From UBA3871 sp041797745 (GTDB lineage: Bacteria; Bacillota; Clostridia; Peptostreptococcales; Anaerovoracaceae), in contig JBHBZU010000055.1 in NCBI GenBank assembly GCA_041797745.1, positions 1 to 60,929 of the forward strand: 60,929 bases of DNA, read 5' to 3'. Positions 16,950 through 26,129 of the stretch are shown here, piece after piece (position 1 is the first letter of the stretch; each line of letters starts with the position of its first letter). The position numbers were made by a program, and so were the translations under genes. The notes under the pieces are model-generated. The model ran no database searches. It had not been told where the DNA came from and saw nothing but the letters and a program-made list of their open reading frames with translations.

Positions 16950-17666
16950 TTATCTCAACATATCTGAAATACATATAGGTTTTGCGTCTAAATAATCCAA
17001 TGAAACCAGTTTATAATTTACATCTTTGTAGATTCCCTGTAACCCCTTTGGCCAAACATCTTTTCCGTGAAGATGTCCGTAGACCACCACATCTACACCG
17101 TACTTTTCAAAAAGTTCAGTAAAGCCTGAGGCTGCCTTTTTATCGTTTGTAGGCGGAAAATGCAGCGCCCCTATAATTTTTTCATAACCTGACTTTCGAG
17201 CCGCCTCTAAAGACATCTCAAGCCTCAAAATTTCCCTTTTGTATATCTTTTCATCATCCTGTCCAAATTCTTCAAACCCCGGACAAATCCATCCCCTTGT
17301 ACCGCAAACCGCGTAGCCCTCCGCTTCGGCGAAAGTGTTTTGGAGAAAAATCATATCTCCCTCGTTATATCTCTTAGCCAGTTTTGAAACCGACTGCCAC
17401 CAAAGCTCATGGTTGCCCTTAAAAAAGAGCTTGCGCCCCGGAAGATTCTCTTTAATCCAATCCAAATCTGCAAAGGCCTCATGGGGTCTAAGACCCCAAG
17501 ATATGTCACCCGGTACGATGACGGTATCCTTTTCAGTTATGATTTCGTTCCAATTCTGTTTTAGCCTTTCGGCATGATTTACCCATCTTGCGCCATATAT
17601 GTCCATGGGTTTATCAATGTGCGGGTCGAAAGAAAAATGGAAGTCGGATATTGCGTATATCGCCAT
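16950..17666 (-). CDS. calcineurin-like metallophosphoesterase
   Basis: The 238-residue protein carries the full dimetal phosphoesterase signature in order: SDFHF (DxH), PGDISWG (GDxxW), KGNHELWW (GNHE), ALHFPPT and YGHLHGK (GHxH). It is soluble and cytoplasmic. The substrate is unknown; related proteins are annotated as serine/threonine phosphatase-like or nucleotide phosphodiesterases. It lies between rmuC (9-base gap) and deoB (30-base gap) with an AGGAGG site, so it is expressed with nucleoside salvage genes and might act on a nucleotide or phosphoryl product; that is inference. Confidence 0.9.
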   Translation of the reverse strand: MAIYAISDFHFSFDPHIDKPMDIYGARWVNHAERLKQNWNEIITEKDTVIVPGDISWGLRPHEAFADLDWIKENLPGRKLFFKGNHELWWQSVSKLAKRYNEGDMIFLQNTFAEAEGYAVCGTRGWICPGFEEFGQDDEKIYKREILRLEMSLEAARKSGYEKIIGALHFPPTNDKKAASGFTELFEKYGVDVVVYGHLHGKDVWPKGLQGIYKDVNYKLVSLDYLDAKPICISDMLR

Positions 17667-17675
17667 TCGTGCCTC

Positions 17676-18812
17676 CTATCGACGAAAATCTCTATTGTCA
17701 TCAAAGCCAAGAATTTCCTGACTTTCTTCTGCTGTAATGTTCTGAACCGTTCTCAACTTTTGTCGAATCATGTTGGTTCGTGTACCCACTAAAAGCTCCA
17801 ACTCTCTGCCTGCCTGATTTAGCCTTTCCTGAGTCTTTGAAAGTACTGTTTCAAACTTATCAAATTCAGTCTTGACGGCTCCCAAAACGCTCCATACTTC
17901 TGTGGAATGTTTCTGTATAGCCAAAGTCTGAAAGCCCATCTGCAAGCTGTTTAGCAATGCCGCCATAGTGGTGGGTCCTGCAACATTTACCCTGTATTCT
18001 CGCTGAAGCACTTCCACCAGCCCTCTCCTAACCACCTCTGCATACAGTCCCTCCACCGGAAGAAACATAATGGCAAAATCGGTAGTTGCAGGCGGATATA
18101 TGTACTTTTCCTTAATAGTTTTGGCTTCGGCTTTAATGCGGGCTTCCAAAGCTTTCATGGAAGCCTCTATTTCTACGGGATCTCCCGCTTCATAAGCATC
18201 CATCAGCCTGCTGTAAAAGTCAGCAGGAAATTTTGCGTCAATGGGAAGATATACAGGCGTACTGCTGTCACCGGGGAGCTTAACGGCAAATTCAACCCTA
18301 TCCGATGAATCAGGTTTGGTCGCAATATTTTCTTCGTATTGCTCTTTGGATAAAATCTGTTCCAAAATAGCTCCCAACTGGATTTCTCCAAAGATACCTC
18401 TGGTTTTCACGTTGGAAAGAATTTTTTTCAAATCTCCTACTCCTGTGGCTATGCTCTGCATTTCCCCTAAACCCTTATAAACCTGCTCCAATCTTTCAGA
18501 TACCACCTTAAAGGATTGGGAAAGCCTGTCATCTAAAGTTTTTTGCAACTTTTCATCCACAGTAGCTCTCATGGAATCAAGCTGTCTTTGGTTGCTTACC
18601 TCTATGTTTTGAAGTCTGCGTTCAAGAGTGCTTCTCATGTCCTCAAGCCTTTTCTCTTGAGAGGCTTGTACCTGCATAAGCATTTCGCTTTGATGTCTTT
18701 CCGCTTCGGCAAGGCTTCTTGCCTGATCGGATTTCATGTGCATAACCAGTGCTAAAAGTATTAAGTTTATCAGTATCAGGGCGGTAAACCCTACAATGAT
18801 AAAAAATTCCAT
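17676..18812 (-). CDS. rmuC: DNA recombination protein RmuC homologue
   Basis: The 378-residue protein has one N-terminal membrane helix (FFIIVGFTALILINLILLALV), a coiled-coil of about 100 residues, and the RmuC nuclease-like core with GIFGEIQLGAILEQIL, PIDAKFPADFYSRL, and FLPVEGLYAEVVRR. RmuC proteins limit inversions at short repeats and are predicted to cut DNA structures. The start at 18812 is set by TTGGAG upstream; the frame stays open 70 codons further, but that part crosses a palindromic repeat and looks non-coding. It appears to be the first gene of the run ending with deoD. Confidence 0.9.
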   Translation of the reverse strand: MEFFIIVGFTALILINLILLALVMHMKSDQARSLAEAERHQSEMLMQVQASQEKRLEDMRSTLERRLQNIEVSNQRQLDSMRATVDEKLQKTLDDRLSQSFKVVSERLEQVYKGLGEMQSIATGVGDLKKILSNVKTRGIFGEIQLGAILEQILSKEQYEENIATKPDSSDRVEFAVKLPGDSSTPVYLPIDAKFPADFYSRLMDAYEAGDPVEIEASMKALEARIKAEAKTIKEKYIYPPATTDFAIMFLPVEGLYAEVVRRGLVEVLQREYRVNVAGPTTMAALLNSLQMGFQTLAIQKHSTEVWSVLGAVKTEFDKFETVLSKTQERLNQAGRELELLVGTRTNMIRQKLRTVQNITAEESQEILGFDDNRDFRR

Positions 18813-18887
18813 ATTATCTCCAATTTGCGATAGCTGTACCGTTTTACCCATTTTGTTTTGATAGTTCGCTACCATATTTTCGCTTAT

Positions 18888-18955
18888 ATAAATTGAATAG
18901 GAAGATATGGTGAATTGACTATTTAAATTAGAGTAATTATACCATATCTTGTACT
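18888..18955. repeat. dispersed palindromic repeat, copy 3 (diverged)
   Basis: GAAGATATGGTGAATTGACT and ATTATACCATATCTTG here are the same half-motifs seen at 8201-8448 (GATATGGTATAAT and TTTCACCATATCTTC), arranged around an AT-rich spacer. It lies upstream of rmuC, in its leader. Confidence 0.6.
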
Positions 18956-19081
18956 CTTTTTCAACTAAAGGGGATGTATAAACAAAAGATTGTGCATTTA
19001 TATGGTTGATATGCAAAGGCATATGTGTTATATTTGACCATGGGTAAATACAATAAAATACAAAAGCTTATTTTTTAAGGA

Positions 19082-19270
19082 CTGATTGCAGGAGAGCAGC
19101 TTCAAGTTGTACCTTTGTTAAGATATGAAAAAGACTTTGACATGACAAAGCCCGGCAAATATAAAATTCTTATGAATAGTGCAAAGGGTCCAAATGGAAA
19201 TTACAGCGAAGATATTGATTATATATTGGGCGAATTAAAACTTTTTAATCTTTGTTATAAGATAAATATG
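19082..19270 (+). pseudogene. possible remnant of a larger gene
   Basis: A plus-strand frame reads AGEQLQVVPLLRYEKDFD then MTKPGKYKILMNSAKGPNG, which looks like real protein (a beta-domain phrase), but an in-frame stop sits just upstream at 19076. There is no ATG with a ribosome site at the proper place, and the frame then runs into a terminator hairpin. This suggests a decayed 3' fragment of a lost gene. A 72-codon ORF starting at 19115 lies within it and is probably not a genuine gene. Confidence 0.35.
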
Positions 19271-19275
19271 TTCAT

Positions 19276-19327
19276 AAAAATCGCGGTATCCATTGTAAAT
19301 ATATGGATACCGCGATTTTATTTTTTT
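19276..19327. terminator. strong bidirectional intrinsic terminator
   Basis: AAAATCGCGGTATCCAT (19277-19293) is perfectly complementary to ATGGATACCGCGATTTT (19303-19319), a 17-bp stem with a 9-nt loop. It is followed by TTTTATTTTTTTG on the plus strand and by TTTTTATG on the minus strand. Confidence 0.85.
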
Positions 19328-19394
19328 GTATGAACTTTTTGTCCTATAAGCCAACTTTTTAACATTAAGCCTATGAAAAAACCTTTGCTGTTAT

Positions 19395-21881
19395 TTATTT
19401 GCTTCCTGCCGGTTCAATGGTTCCCTCAGGATGAGCCACATAGACTTTCCGTTCCTTTGTAACCAGCTCAGCTCGTTTGCCCTGATAGTCCTCTTCACTC
19501 ATTACTATTGCCCAAACCTTGTTGATGTCGATAAACTGGTTTAGTGCCGCATTGTCGGTTGTCGAAAGTTCCTCAGAGGATACGTCGAGGAAGACATCGT
19601 GTCTTCCTGTATAGTCTTCCGTAGTTGCTTCATAGAGAACAATACTTCTGCCTAAAGCCGTACCATCCTCTCCCAGATTGCCGAAAAAGGTCAAGGTATT
19701 GTCCATTTCATTTACTTTTTCGCCGTCTATTTCAACTACCAAACGGGCGTCGCTATGACTCTTGAACCATTCAATCAAGTCCCCCTCGTCCATGGCAATC
19801 TTCCCCGTCTTCTTATCTCTAAAGTAAGCGTGGCTGCCGTCTTTGCTCCAGCTTAAATTTATCTTGATATAACGATAGCCTGAATCGTAGGATAGGTTCA
19901 ATGCTTCCAAAGATTGTTTACCTATGAGGTTCTGATCAGGGAAACCGCTGTAAACCACCGCATCCGGATAAGGAGCTCGCTTTGCCTCGCCCTTTCCTAA
20001 ATTGGCTAAACTGCCGTTACTCTGATATATACTGCGTAAAGCGTCTGTTTCCAACACATATTCGCAAGCATTGATAAGTTCCATTCCTTTTAGATAATAT
20101 TCTTTAAGTCCATCTAAACTTACACTTCTGCCGCTACTGATTTCCCATGCGGTGCCGTTTTCAAATACACCATCCAGCGACATCTTGTACATGATATCAC
20201 CGTATATGAAAGAACCTCTCTTTACAAAGGTCTGCTCCGCCACAAAGCCGATTCCCTCAGACAGCATATTGTGTCCGAAGTATACCGTATCCAAGTCATT
20301 CCACCCCATCAGATAGGCTACCGTAGGCAGAATGTCCAAATGCCCACAAGCCTTATCAACAACCTGCGTAACGTCTCTGTCAGGATTCGGTATGTGAATG
20401 ATACAAGGTAAATTTAATAAAATATCATCAGTATAGGACTTTTTCCCAAGAAGTTCAGGAATCTTTTTATTGGTAACTTCATTGTGGGTAATTCCTGCAT
20501 GGTCGCCATAGATAACGAAAATACTGTCTTCATACATACCACGTTTCTTTAAATCTTCAAAGAATATACCCAATGAGTAATCGGTATAGTTTATGCTCTG
20601 TAAATAGTTTCCGACAATAGTGCCGTTCATATCCTTTCCTAACTTTATAAATTGATATTTAGGCAACATCTCGAAAGGATGATGGTTGGACAAGGTGTTT
20701 ACAAAGGCATAATAAGGCTCCTGCAATCTGTCCTCCATGAGCTGCGCAGTTTGAAGAAAGAAATCGCTGTCATTTAAGCCCCAGCCCATCCAGTCAACCA
20801 TTGTGTAATCTCCGCCCTTTGTAACCAGACCGCCGTAGTAATTCTTAAAGCCTTGATTTGGATAAGCCTTTTCTCTGTTCCAAAAATCCCGTTCTTCAAA
20901 TGCGTGAAATACCGCCGTATCGTAGCCCTGTTCACCAAGAAGCACAGGCAGACCTCTGAAATAGTTAGTCTCTCCATAAACCTTGTAGGTATAGCTTAAG
21001 ACTGTACCGTAGATGGAGTTATTGGCAGCAAATTCCGCATCGGAAGTATTACCGCTACCCACCTGCTGATAGAAATTCTCGCAATAAATGCTGTTGTCCT
21101 TTATCAAGGCATTTAGATTAGGGGTTATTTCCTGACCGTTATATTCCAAGCCGATACCGAAATTCATAAATGATTCCAGTTGTATAAATACCACGTTTCT
21201 CCCCTTGGCTACCCCGAACAAAGAGCCTCCAATCTCGTCCTTATATGAGTTTTCAAAGGCTTCCAAGGAACCTTTTTCCTGCGGAAAGGCACAAGAAATG
21301 GCATCGTAAATGTGAAATGAGAAAAACTCCTGATTTCTTAAAGATTGTGCAAAGGAACTGAAAAAAGAAGCGCCGATGATGGTTATAAGCAGCACTGCCA
21401 AAGCTCCCAGCTTGAAAAGCCCCTCATGCTTTTCTCTCTTCTGCGATTCTCTAATCTTGTCCTTTTTAATTCCCTGCCTGATAAAATAATCTCTGATTAA
21501 AATTACTGCCAATATAATTACAGCGTCCAAAATACATACTAAATATACCGGCTGAAAAACCTCTTTTATGCTGGCTCCTATGTCACCTACAACTTCGGCG
21601 GCGCCAAGCATATTGAAAGATAAATATTTTCTAAAGAAGCTGTAATACGTGGCATCCGCAACCATTATCAAAGACATTGCTAAATATACCGCTCCCCCAA
21701 TCCACTGTTTTGGGAAAATGCTGAATAGCAACGCGGTAATTGCCAAACTGGTCATTACAACTACGAAAAAATAAGTATTCACGTCCATCAAAGAATAGAA
21801 CATAAAATACTTAAATGTGGCAATAAGCGCCAATACAATAACTATTTTGTTTTCATTTGCTAACTGTTTATACTTCTCCAT
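19395..21881 (-). CDS. LtaS-like membrane sulfatase with C-terminal GDPD-like domain
   Basis: 828 residues. The first 200 hold five membrane helices, followed by an extracellular sulfatase-type domain as in lipoteichoic acid synthases: FIQLESFMNFG, nucleophile Thr in GSGNTSDAEFAANNS (about residue 277), DHAGITHNE metal ligands and the HHPF motif. LtaS polymerises glycerophosphate from phosphatidylglycerol on the outer membrane face. Unusually, about 190 more residues follow. The part from about residue 640 (VYSGFPDQN, KQSLEALNLSYDSGYRYIKI, SWSKDGSHAYFRD) matches the layout of glycerophosphodiester phosphodiesterases, but the catalytic HRG, E and HD positions read YSG, K and RD, so it is probably inactive. 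The ribosome binding site is weak. Confidence 0.85.
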   Translation of the reverse strand: MEKYKQLANENKIVIVLALIATFKYFMFYSLMDVNTYFFVVVMTSLAITALLFSIFPKQWIGGAVYLAMSLIMVADATYYSFFRKYLSFNMLGAAEVVGDIGASIKEVFQPVYLVCILDAVIILAVILIRDYFIRQGIKKDKIRESQKREKHEGLFKLGALAVLLITIIGASFFSSFAQSLRNQEFFSFHIYDAISCAFPQEKGSLEAFENSYKDEIGGSLFGVAKGRNVVFIQLESFMNFGIGLEYNGQEITPNLNALIKDNSIYCENFYQQVGSGNTSDAEFAANNSIYGTVLSYTYKVYGETNYFRGLPVLLGEQGYDTAVFHAFEERDFWNREKAYPNQGFKNYYGGLVTKGGDYTMVDWMGWGLNDSDFFLQTAQLMEDRLQEPYYAFVNTLSNHHPFEMLPKYQFIKLGKDMNGTIVGNYLQSINYTDYSLGIFFEDLKKRGMYEDSIFVIYGDHAGITHNEVTNKKIPELLGKKSYTDDILLNLPCIIHIPNPDRDVTQVVDKACGHLDILPTVAYLMGWNDLDTVYFGHNMLSEGIGFVAEQTFVKRGSFIYGDIMYKMSLDGVFENGTAWEISSGRSVSLDGLKEYYLKGMELINACEYVLETDALRSIYQSNGSLANLGKGEAKRAPYPDAVVYSGFPDQNLIGKQSLEALNLSYDSGYRYIKINLSWSKDGSHAYFRDKKTGKIAMDEGDLIEWFKSHSDARLVVEIDGEKVNEMDNTLTFFGNLGEDGTALGRSIVLYEATTEDYTGRHDVFLDVSSEELSTTDNAALNQFIDINKVWAIVMSEEDYQGKRAELVTKERKVYVAHPEGTIEPAGSK

Positions 21882-22035
21882 AATAAGTAAATTATACGCC
21901 TATCTGGGCATATTTTCAAGGATTTGCTCCCGTATTCTTGCGATTTTATGAATTTAGGTATATAATTTTGATTTGTACGAGATTATTATCAGTTAACTGA
22001 CTTTGAATCAGATTAACCGGAATGGAGATTAGAGA

Positions 22036-23694
22036 ATGAAGATTATATTAAAACGAATTTCGGCAGTATTTATGGTGGCAATCATGACGGTTTGTGCCTT
22101 TCCTGCCATGCCCGCCCATGCAGCGTCTATCAGCTACGACATTACTTATGGAGGCAGCAGCACCGGCTATACAGGTTATTACGTTAAGGGGAACGTATAT
22201 CTACCTGTCAGCATGATTGGCTCAAGCTATTGCAACAATTCAGGTATAACTGTCGATTCTTCCAAAAAACGTATAATCATTGATATTTCCAAAGAAAATA
22301 TTATGCTGGCTGATGATACCGTTACAAGCTTTGTAAAGTCTAACGCCGGCACTGTATATATTCCATTCAGCACTGTGGATGGACACTTCGTCTTTTCCCT
22401 TAACCTTATGGAGCAGTTCTTTAAACTCAGCTATAGGGTTAGCGGAAATACTATTAATTTAGCGCCTTATTCGGCTACCGCCAAGGTGGCTACAGTCACC
22501 GCTTCCACAGCTACGGCGGTTCCCTCAGGCTCCTCAGGTTCCTTGGACGCTTCCGCAATAACACTTTCCGCAGGAGAACGTATCTGGATTGAGGGCTCCA
22601 CCAGCCATTATTATACTTTTAAATATAATGACGGAAATCTTTACTATGTGCTAAAGAATAATATTAAAATTGAAAATATTGACCTTGCAAAAGTGGACTT
22701 CTACTCCGCTAAAAAAACAAAGACTTTGAACAAAAAAGGCATGAAAACCAGTGTTGCATGGCAGTATGTAAATGATTCAACAAACATTACGACTGAAGCA
22801 CCTGCCAAGAAATCCGGAATTGATGTTTTAGCACCGACCTGGTTCAGACTGGCAGTTGAGGGTGGCGGAAACATTATTAACTCCGGTGACAGAGGCTATA
22901 CGGATTTAGCCCATAAGTACGGTTATAAGGTATGGGCCACCATCACCAACAATATGTCCGCTTCGGGCTCCACAAAGTTTACCACTAAAATGTTCGGAGA
23001 CAGCAGTATTCAGAATAGAGCCATAGCACAGTATATCTTATATTCTTGTCTCTACGATGTGGACGGTATCAACATTGACTTTGAGGACGTCATTGACGCT
23101 GACAGAAACGGTCTCACCGCCTTTGTAAAATCCATGCGTTACTATACCGAGCGACAGGGTCTTGTGCTTTCTGTAGATACCCTGATTCCTGCGCCTTGGA
23201 CTAATGAATATGATTTTGCAAATCTTGCTGCTAATGTAGACTATCTGGCAGTAATGACCTACGATGAACATTACAGCAGCAGTAAGACGGCAGGTTCTAT
23301 CGCTTCTCTTCCTTGGGTGGAAAAAGCGGTAAAGGCTTGCTTGGCTGAGGGAGTTCCCGCTAACAAGCTGCTCATGGGTGTTCCTCTCTACACAAGGGTT
23401 TGGGTGGTAGATGGAAGCGGTAACCTTGTTTCCAATTCCACATACACCATGAACGGACTTCAAAATACCTTAAAATCCAACAAAGCTACAACAAGCTACC
23501 TTGAAACAGAAAGGCAAAACTACGCTGAATGGTCTACTTCCAAAGGCACGGCTAAAGTTTGGATTGAGGACTCAACATCTATTACCAACAGACTTAAATT
23601 AGTGGAGAATTATGATTTGGCAGGCACAGCTTGCTGGCAGCTTTCTCAAGGCTCCGACGATATTTGGCCTCTTTTCAACCAATATCTGCATTAA
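22036..23694 (+). CDS. exported glycoside hydrolase family 18 protein with wall-binding-like N-terminus
   Basis: 552 residues with a clear signal peptide (ISAVFMVAIMTVCAFPAMPAHA). Residues about 30-150 resemble the copper-amine-oxidase-N type beta domain (GYYVKGNVYLPVSMIG, VYIPFSTVDG). A Ser/Ala-rich linker leads to a GH18 barrel with the catalytic DGINIDFED near residue 342-350 (Glu as acid), YLAVMTYDEHY and GVPLYTRVW. Similar proteins (YdhD, SleL, YaaH class) act on peptidoglycan, often as N-acetylglucosaminidases in spore cortex or wall turnover. It is transcribed alone and divergently from the LtaS-like gene, with GGAATGGAG upstream. Confidence 0.88.
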   Translation: MKIILKRISAVFMVAIMTVCAFPAMPAHAASISYDITYGGSSTGYTGYYVKGNVYLPVSMIGSSYCNNSGITVDSSKKRIIIDISKENIMLADDTVTSFVKSNAGTVYIPFSTVDGHFVFSLNLMEQFFKLSYRVSGNTINLAPYSATAKVATVTASTATAVPSGSSGSLDASAITLSAGERIWIEGSTSHYYTFKYNDGNLYYVLKNNIKIENIDLAKVDFYSAKKTKTLNKKGMKTSVAWQYVNDSTNITTEAPAKKSGIDVLAPTWFRLAVEGGGNIINSGDRGYTDLAHKYGYKVWATITNNMSASGSTKFTTKMFGDSSIQNRAIAQYILYSCLYDVDGINIDFEDVIDADRNGLTAFVKSMRYYTERQGLVLSVDTLIPAPWTNEYDFANLAANVDYLAVMTYDEHYSSSKTAGSIASLPWVEKAVKACLAEGVPANKLLMGVPLYTRVWVVDGSGNLVSNSTYTMNGLQNTLKSNKATTSYLETERQNYAEWSTSKGTAKVWIEDSTSITNRLKLVENYDLAGTACWQLSQGSDDIWPLFNQYLH

Positions 23695-23705
23695 TTATTT
23701 GTTTC

Positions 23706-23786
23706 GGTTTTAGATATTTGGTAGTTTTAGATATTTGTGGTTTTAGATATTTGTGGTTTTAGATATTTGTGGTTTTAGATACTCTG
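23706..23786 (+). repeat. 16-bp tandem repeat, about five copies
   Basis: The unit GGTTTTAGATATTTGT is repeated in tandem: two slightly diverged copies, two exact copies (23739-23770) and a partial fifth (GGTTTTAGATACTCTG). It lies immediately after the GH18 stop codon. No U-rich hairpin terminator is visible there. Confidence 0.8.
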
Positions 23787-23914
23787 CCGTTTAGATTTTT
23801 GGTTTTTTCCCATATATCTGATACAAAAGAAATGTGACGAAAAAGAAAATTACAAAATATAAAATAATCGTTAAAAAATCATAGTTAAAATTACCTGAAT
23901 TAAAAATTTACAAC

Positions 23915-24619
23915 CTACTCAAATTTACATACCAAATCTTTAATGACTTCTCCTGCCAATATAAGTCCCACTACCGATGGGATAAAGGGTACGCTGGCAG
24001 GAGTGCGCATACCTGTATTTACGGGCTCTTCCCTGGAGTAAACCACTTTAAGTTTACTTACTTTGCGAGCCTTTAATTGCTTTCGCATGGCTTTTGCCAA
24101 GGGGCAAACGGAGGTATTATAAATATCGGATACCTGAAATCCCGTAGGATCCAATTTGTTTCCGGCTCCCATGCTGGAAATTATCGGAATCTCTAAGGCT
24201 TCCGCTCTAACCGCCAGCTCTGTCTTTGCAGCAATATTGTCGATGGCGTCAACAATGTAGTCAAAGCCCTCAAGGTTTATTTCATCTGCATTTTCCGGCA
24301 GATAAAACATCTTATAGCCTACCGCCTTTGCTAAGGGGTTTATATCGGCAATGCGCCGAATCATAACTTCCGTCTTGGGTTCGCCAACAGTGCTGTGAAG
24401 CGCAATAATCTGACGATTCAAGTTGGTAATATCCACCACATCCTTATCTACAAGATGTAGTTCACCGACTCCTGCTCTGGCTAATGCTTCCGCAGTAAAC
24501 CCGCCGACTCCGCCAATTCCAAAGATAATAACTTTGGCTTTTTTTAATTTTTCTATTGCCTCTGAACCCAGCATAGCCGCAGTTCTGTCAAATTGTGTAG
24601 CCTTTGTTGCTTCCCACAT
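23915..24619 (-). CDS. tcdA: tRNA threonylcarbamoyladenosine dehydratase (ThiF/MoeB superfamily)
   Basis: About 234 residues. An E1-like Rossmann fold with VIIFGIGGVGGFTAEALARAGVG nucleotide motif, DKDVVDITNLNRQ adenylate-binding stretch, DAIDNIAAKTELA and the C-terminal PASVPFIPSVVGLILAGEVIKDL typical of TcdA/CsdL. It dehydrates t6A37 in tRNA to the cyclic form. An in-frame ATG three codons upstream (24628) lies too close to AAAGG, so I prefer 24619 with ten-base spacing. It lies alone behind recX with a 150-base gap. Confidence 0.88.
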   Translation of the reverse strand: MWEATKATQFDRTAAMLGSEAIEKLKKAKVIIFGIGGVGGFTAEALARAGVGELHLVDKDVVDITNLNRQIIALHSTVGEPKTEVMIRRIADINPLAKAVGYKMFYLPENADEINLEGFDYIVDAIDNIAAKTELAVRAEALEIPIISSMGAGNKLDPTGFQVSDIYNTSVCPLAKAMRKQLKARKVSKLKVVYSREEPVNTGMRTPASVPFIPSVVGLILAGEVIKDLVCKFE

Positions 24620-24769
24620 CTTTACCATTCCTTTACACTGTATGTTAATTTGGAAGTTTCGATTAAAAATTAGGCTTATGCCCTTTCAAATTAAATAAAA
24701 GTTTTCATGCCTTTAAGTCTTTATTTTTTAAGTTTTCCCTCTGAAAGCATAAAAAGTTTTAATTGAAAG

Positions 24770-25276
24770 TCAAAACTCTTCCATATCCCCATCATTAGAA
24801 TTTTTAAGTTCTTTGAGCTTTCCTATTGCATAGTAAATCTCGTCGCTTAAAAAACCTAAAGTTTGGAGCTTTCTGCCAATACGGGCTATATCTTTTTCTT
24901 CGGGAGTCTTTATTCCAAGGGCCTTTTTAGCCTGTTCCCATGCCCGCTCTTTTCCATCTTTTATATTTATCAGGCCCTCATTTTCCATTTCATAGAAAAC
25001 GTCTTCCAAATCAAAAGTTTCTATGCCCTTACTGCGCAATTCATCTTTAATTCTGCGTATACCTCTGCCCTTTGACATAGCAAACTCAATATAGTGTTTT
25101 GCATACTCTTTGTCATTGAGAAACCCGTAATTATTTAATTTTTCAATCGCCTCGTCTATCTCTTCTTCCGTGTATTCCTTTTCTTTGAGTTTCTTGCGAA
25201 CCTCCGAAGTAGAACGCTCTGAAAAGGAAAGATAGTCGCAAGCTGCGTCAAAAGCGTGTTTCTTTTCCCTTGCCAT
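24770..25276 (-). CDS. recX: regulatory protein RecX
   Basis: About 168 residues made of three-helix repeats as in RecX: an N-terminal AFDAACDYLSFSERSTSEVRKKLKEKEYTEEEIDEAIEKL, then YGFLNDKEYAKHYIE and IRRIKDELRSKGIE. RecX binds and modulates RecA filaments. The start at 25276 lies two bases after the stop of the MBL-fold gene (TAATATG), consistent with translational coupling. An upstream ATG within the MBL gene (25324) or at 25294 cannot be excluded. recA is not in this window. Confidence 0.88.
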   Translation of the reverse strand: MAREKKHAFDAACDYLSFSERSTSEVRKKLKEKEYTEEEIDEAIEKLNNYGFLNDKEYAKHYIEFAMSKGRGIRRIKDELRSKGIETFDLEDVFYEMENEGLINIKDGKERAWEQAKKALGIKTPEEKDIARIGRKLQTLGFLSDEIYYAIGKLKELKNSNDGDMEEF

Positions 25277-25277
25277 A

Positions 25278-26129
25278 TTAAAACTCGAATACATCTCCCG
25301 CTGTTGCCGGAATACACCTGTCACCCAACTTGGTTACCATGTAGCAAATAGCTTTCATTCCTGTACAATGAACCGGCATAATAATACCGTCAAACTCATT
25401 TACAGTGTCCGCCACCACCCTCTGTATTTCAGACAGAGGACTTATACAAAGGTGCATACCTGCTACAAAGCATTTAATTTCTTCATTCGGCATTAGTGCC
25501 TTGGCACATTTAAGTGCCGCCATAGCTCCGCGGTGGCAGCAGCCTGCAAAGACATACACTCCTTTGCTTTCACCTCTTTCATCCCTGTCTCTGATAACCA
25601 AAATCTGTTCATGCTCCAATTCGTCTCTGATATATTCATTGTTAGCCTTTTTCTCGTAAAAGACCTCCTGCATAACCTCACCCTCAGGCATAGGAACTGT
25701 TCCTGAAATAATAATATCTTCGGTAATCTTCACAGGGCCATCTGTAAGCTCCACCCTTGAATCCAGTGCAGCTCTTTCTTCAACAGTCCATTCAATCGAG
25801 CAGGGTTTAGCATTGACGATACCGTTTTCCGAACCGTAAACTTCACCAAAAGCCTTTTTATGAATGTAAATGGGAGCATGATTGTTTAATCTTATAAAAT
25901 TTGGAAAGCCGTTGGTATGGTCATAGTGACCATGGCTTACCATGGCAAAATCCACATCTGAAAGATTGTATCCCATACGTTCAGCGTTTTCACTGAATAG
26001 ATTTTTAGATGCACCGGCATCAAAAAGAATCTTTTTCCCACCTGCTTCAATAAGAATGGACAAGCCCCACTCCGCCTTAATTCTGGAATGTCCTGATTTG
26101 TTTTCAGCTAAAATTGCAAATTTAATCAT
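25278..26129 (-). CDS. metallo-beta-lactamase-fold hydrolase (DHPS-like group)
   Basis: 283 residues. The metal motif SHGHYDHTNGF (HxHxDH) near residue 70, then VFAGCCHRGAMAAL, VAGMHL, and the terminal PVHCTG supply the expected dimetal ligands. The layout matches the MBL group annotated as 7,8-dihydropterin-6-methyl dihydropteroate synthase-like or beta-ribofuranosylaminobenzene 5'-phosphate synthase-like; the true substrate is not established for bacterial members. GGGGAGG precedes the ATG, which overlaps the end of the phosphopantetheinyl transferase gene by eight bases. Confidence 0.85.
   Translation of the reverse strand: MIKFAILAENKSGHSRIKAEWGLSILIEAGGKKILFDAGASKNLFSENAERMGYNLSDVDFAMVSHGHYDHTNGFPNFIRLNNHAPIYIHKKAFGEVYGSENGIVNAKPCSIEWTVEERAALDSRVELTDGPVKITEDIIISGTVPMPEGEVMQEVFYEKKANNEYIRDELEHEQILVIRDRDERGESKGVYVFAGCCHRGAMAALKCAKALMPNEEIKCFVAGMHLCISPLSEIQRVVADTVNEFDGIIMPVHCTGMKAICYMVTKLGDRCIPATAGDVFEF

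Noticed and set aside
18812..19022. 70-residue N-terminal extension of RmuC
   Set aside because: It crosses a palindromic repeat, is low in coding character, and the membrane helix typical of RmuC begins directly at the ATG with a ribosome site at 18812.
23038..23463. minus-strand ORF of 141 codons inside the GH18 gene
   Set aside because: It lies opposite the catalytic barrel of the GH18 protein and has no ribosome site or family match.
23706..23786. CRISPR array
   Set aside because: The repeat units are contiguous 16-mers with no spacers between them and no cas genes occur nearby.
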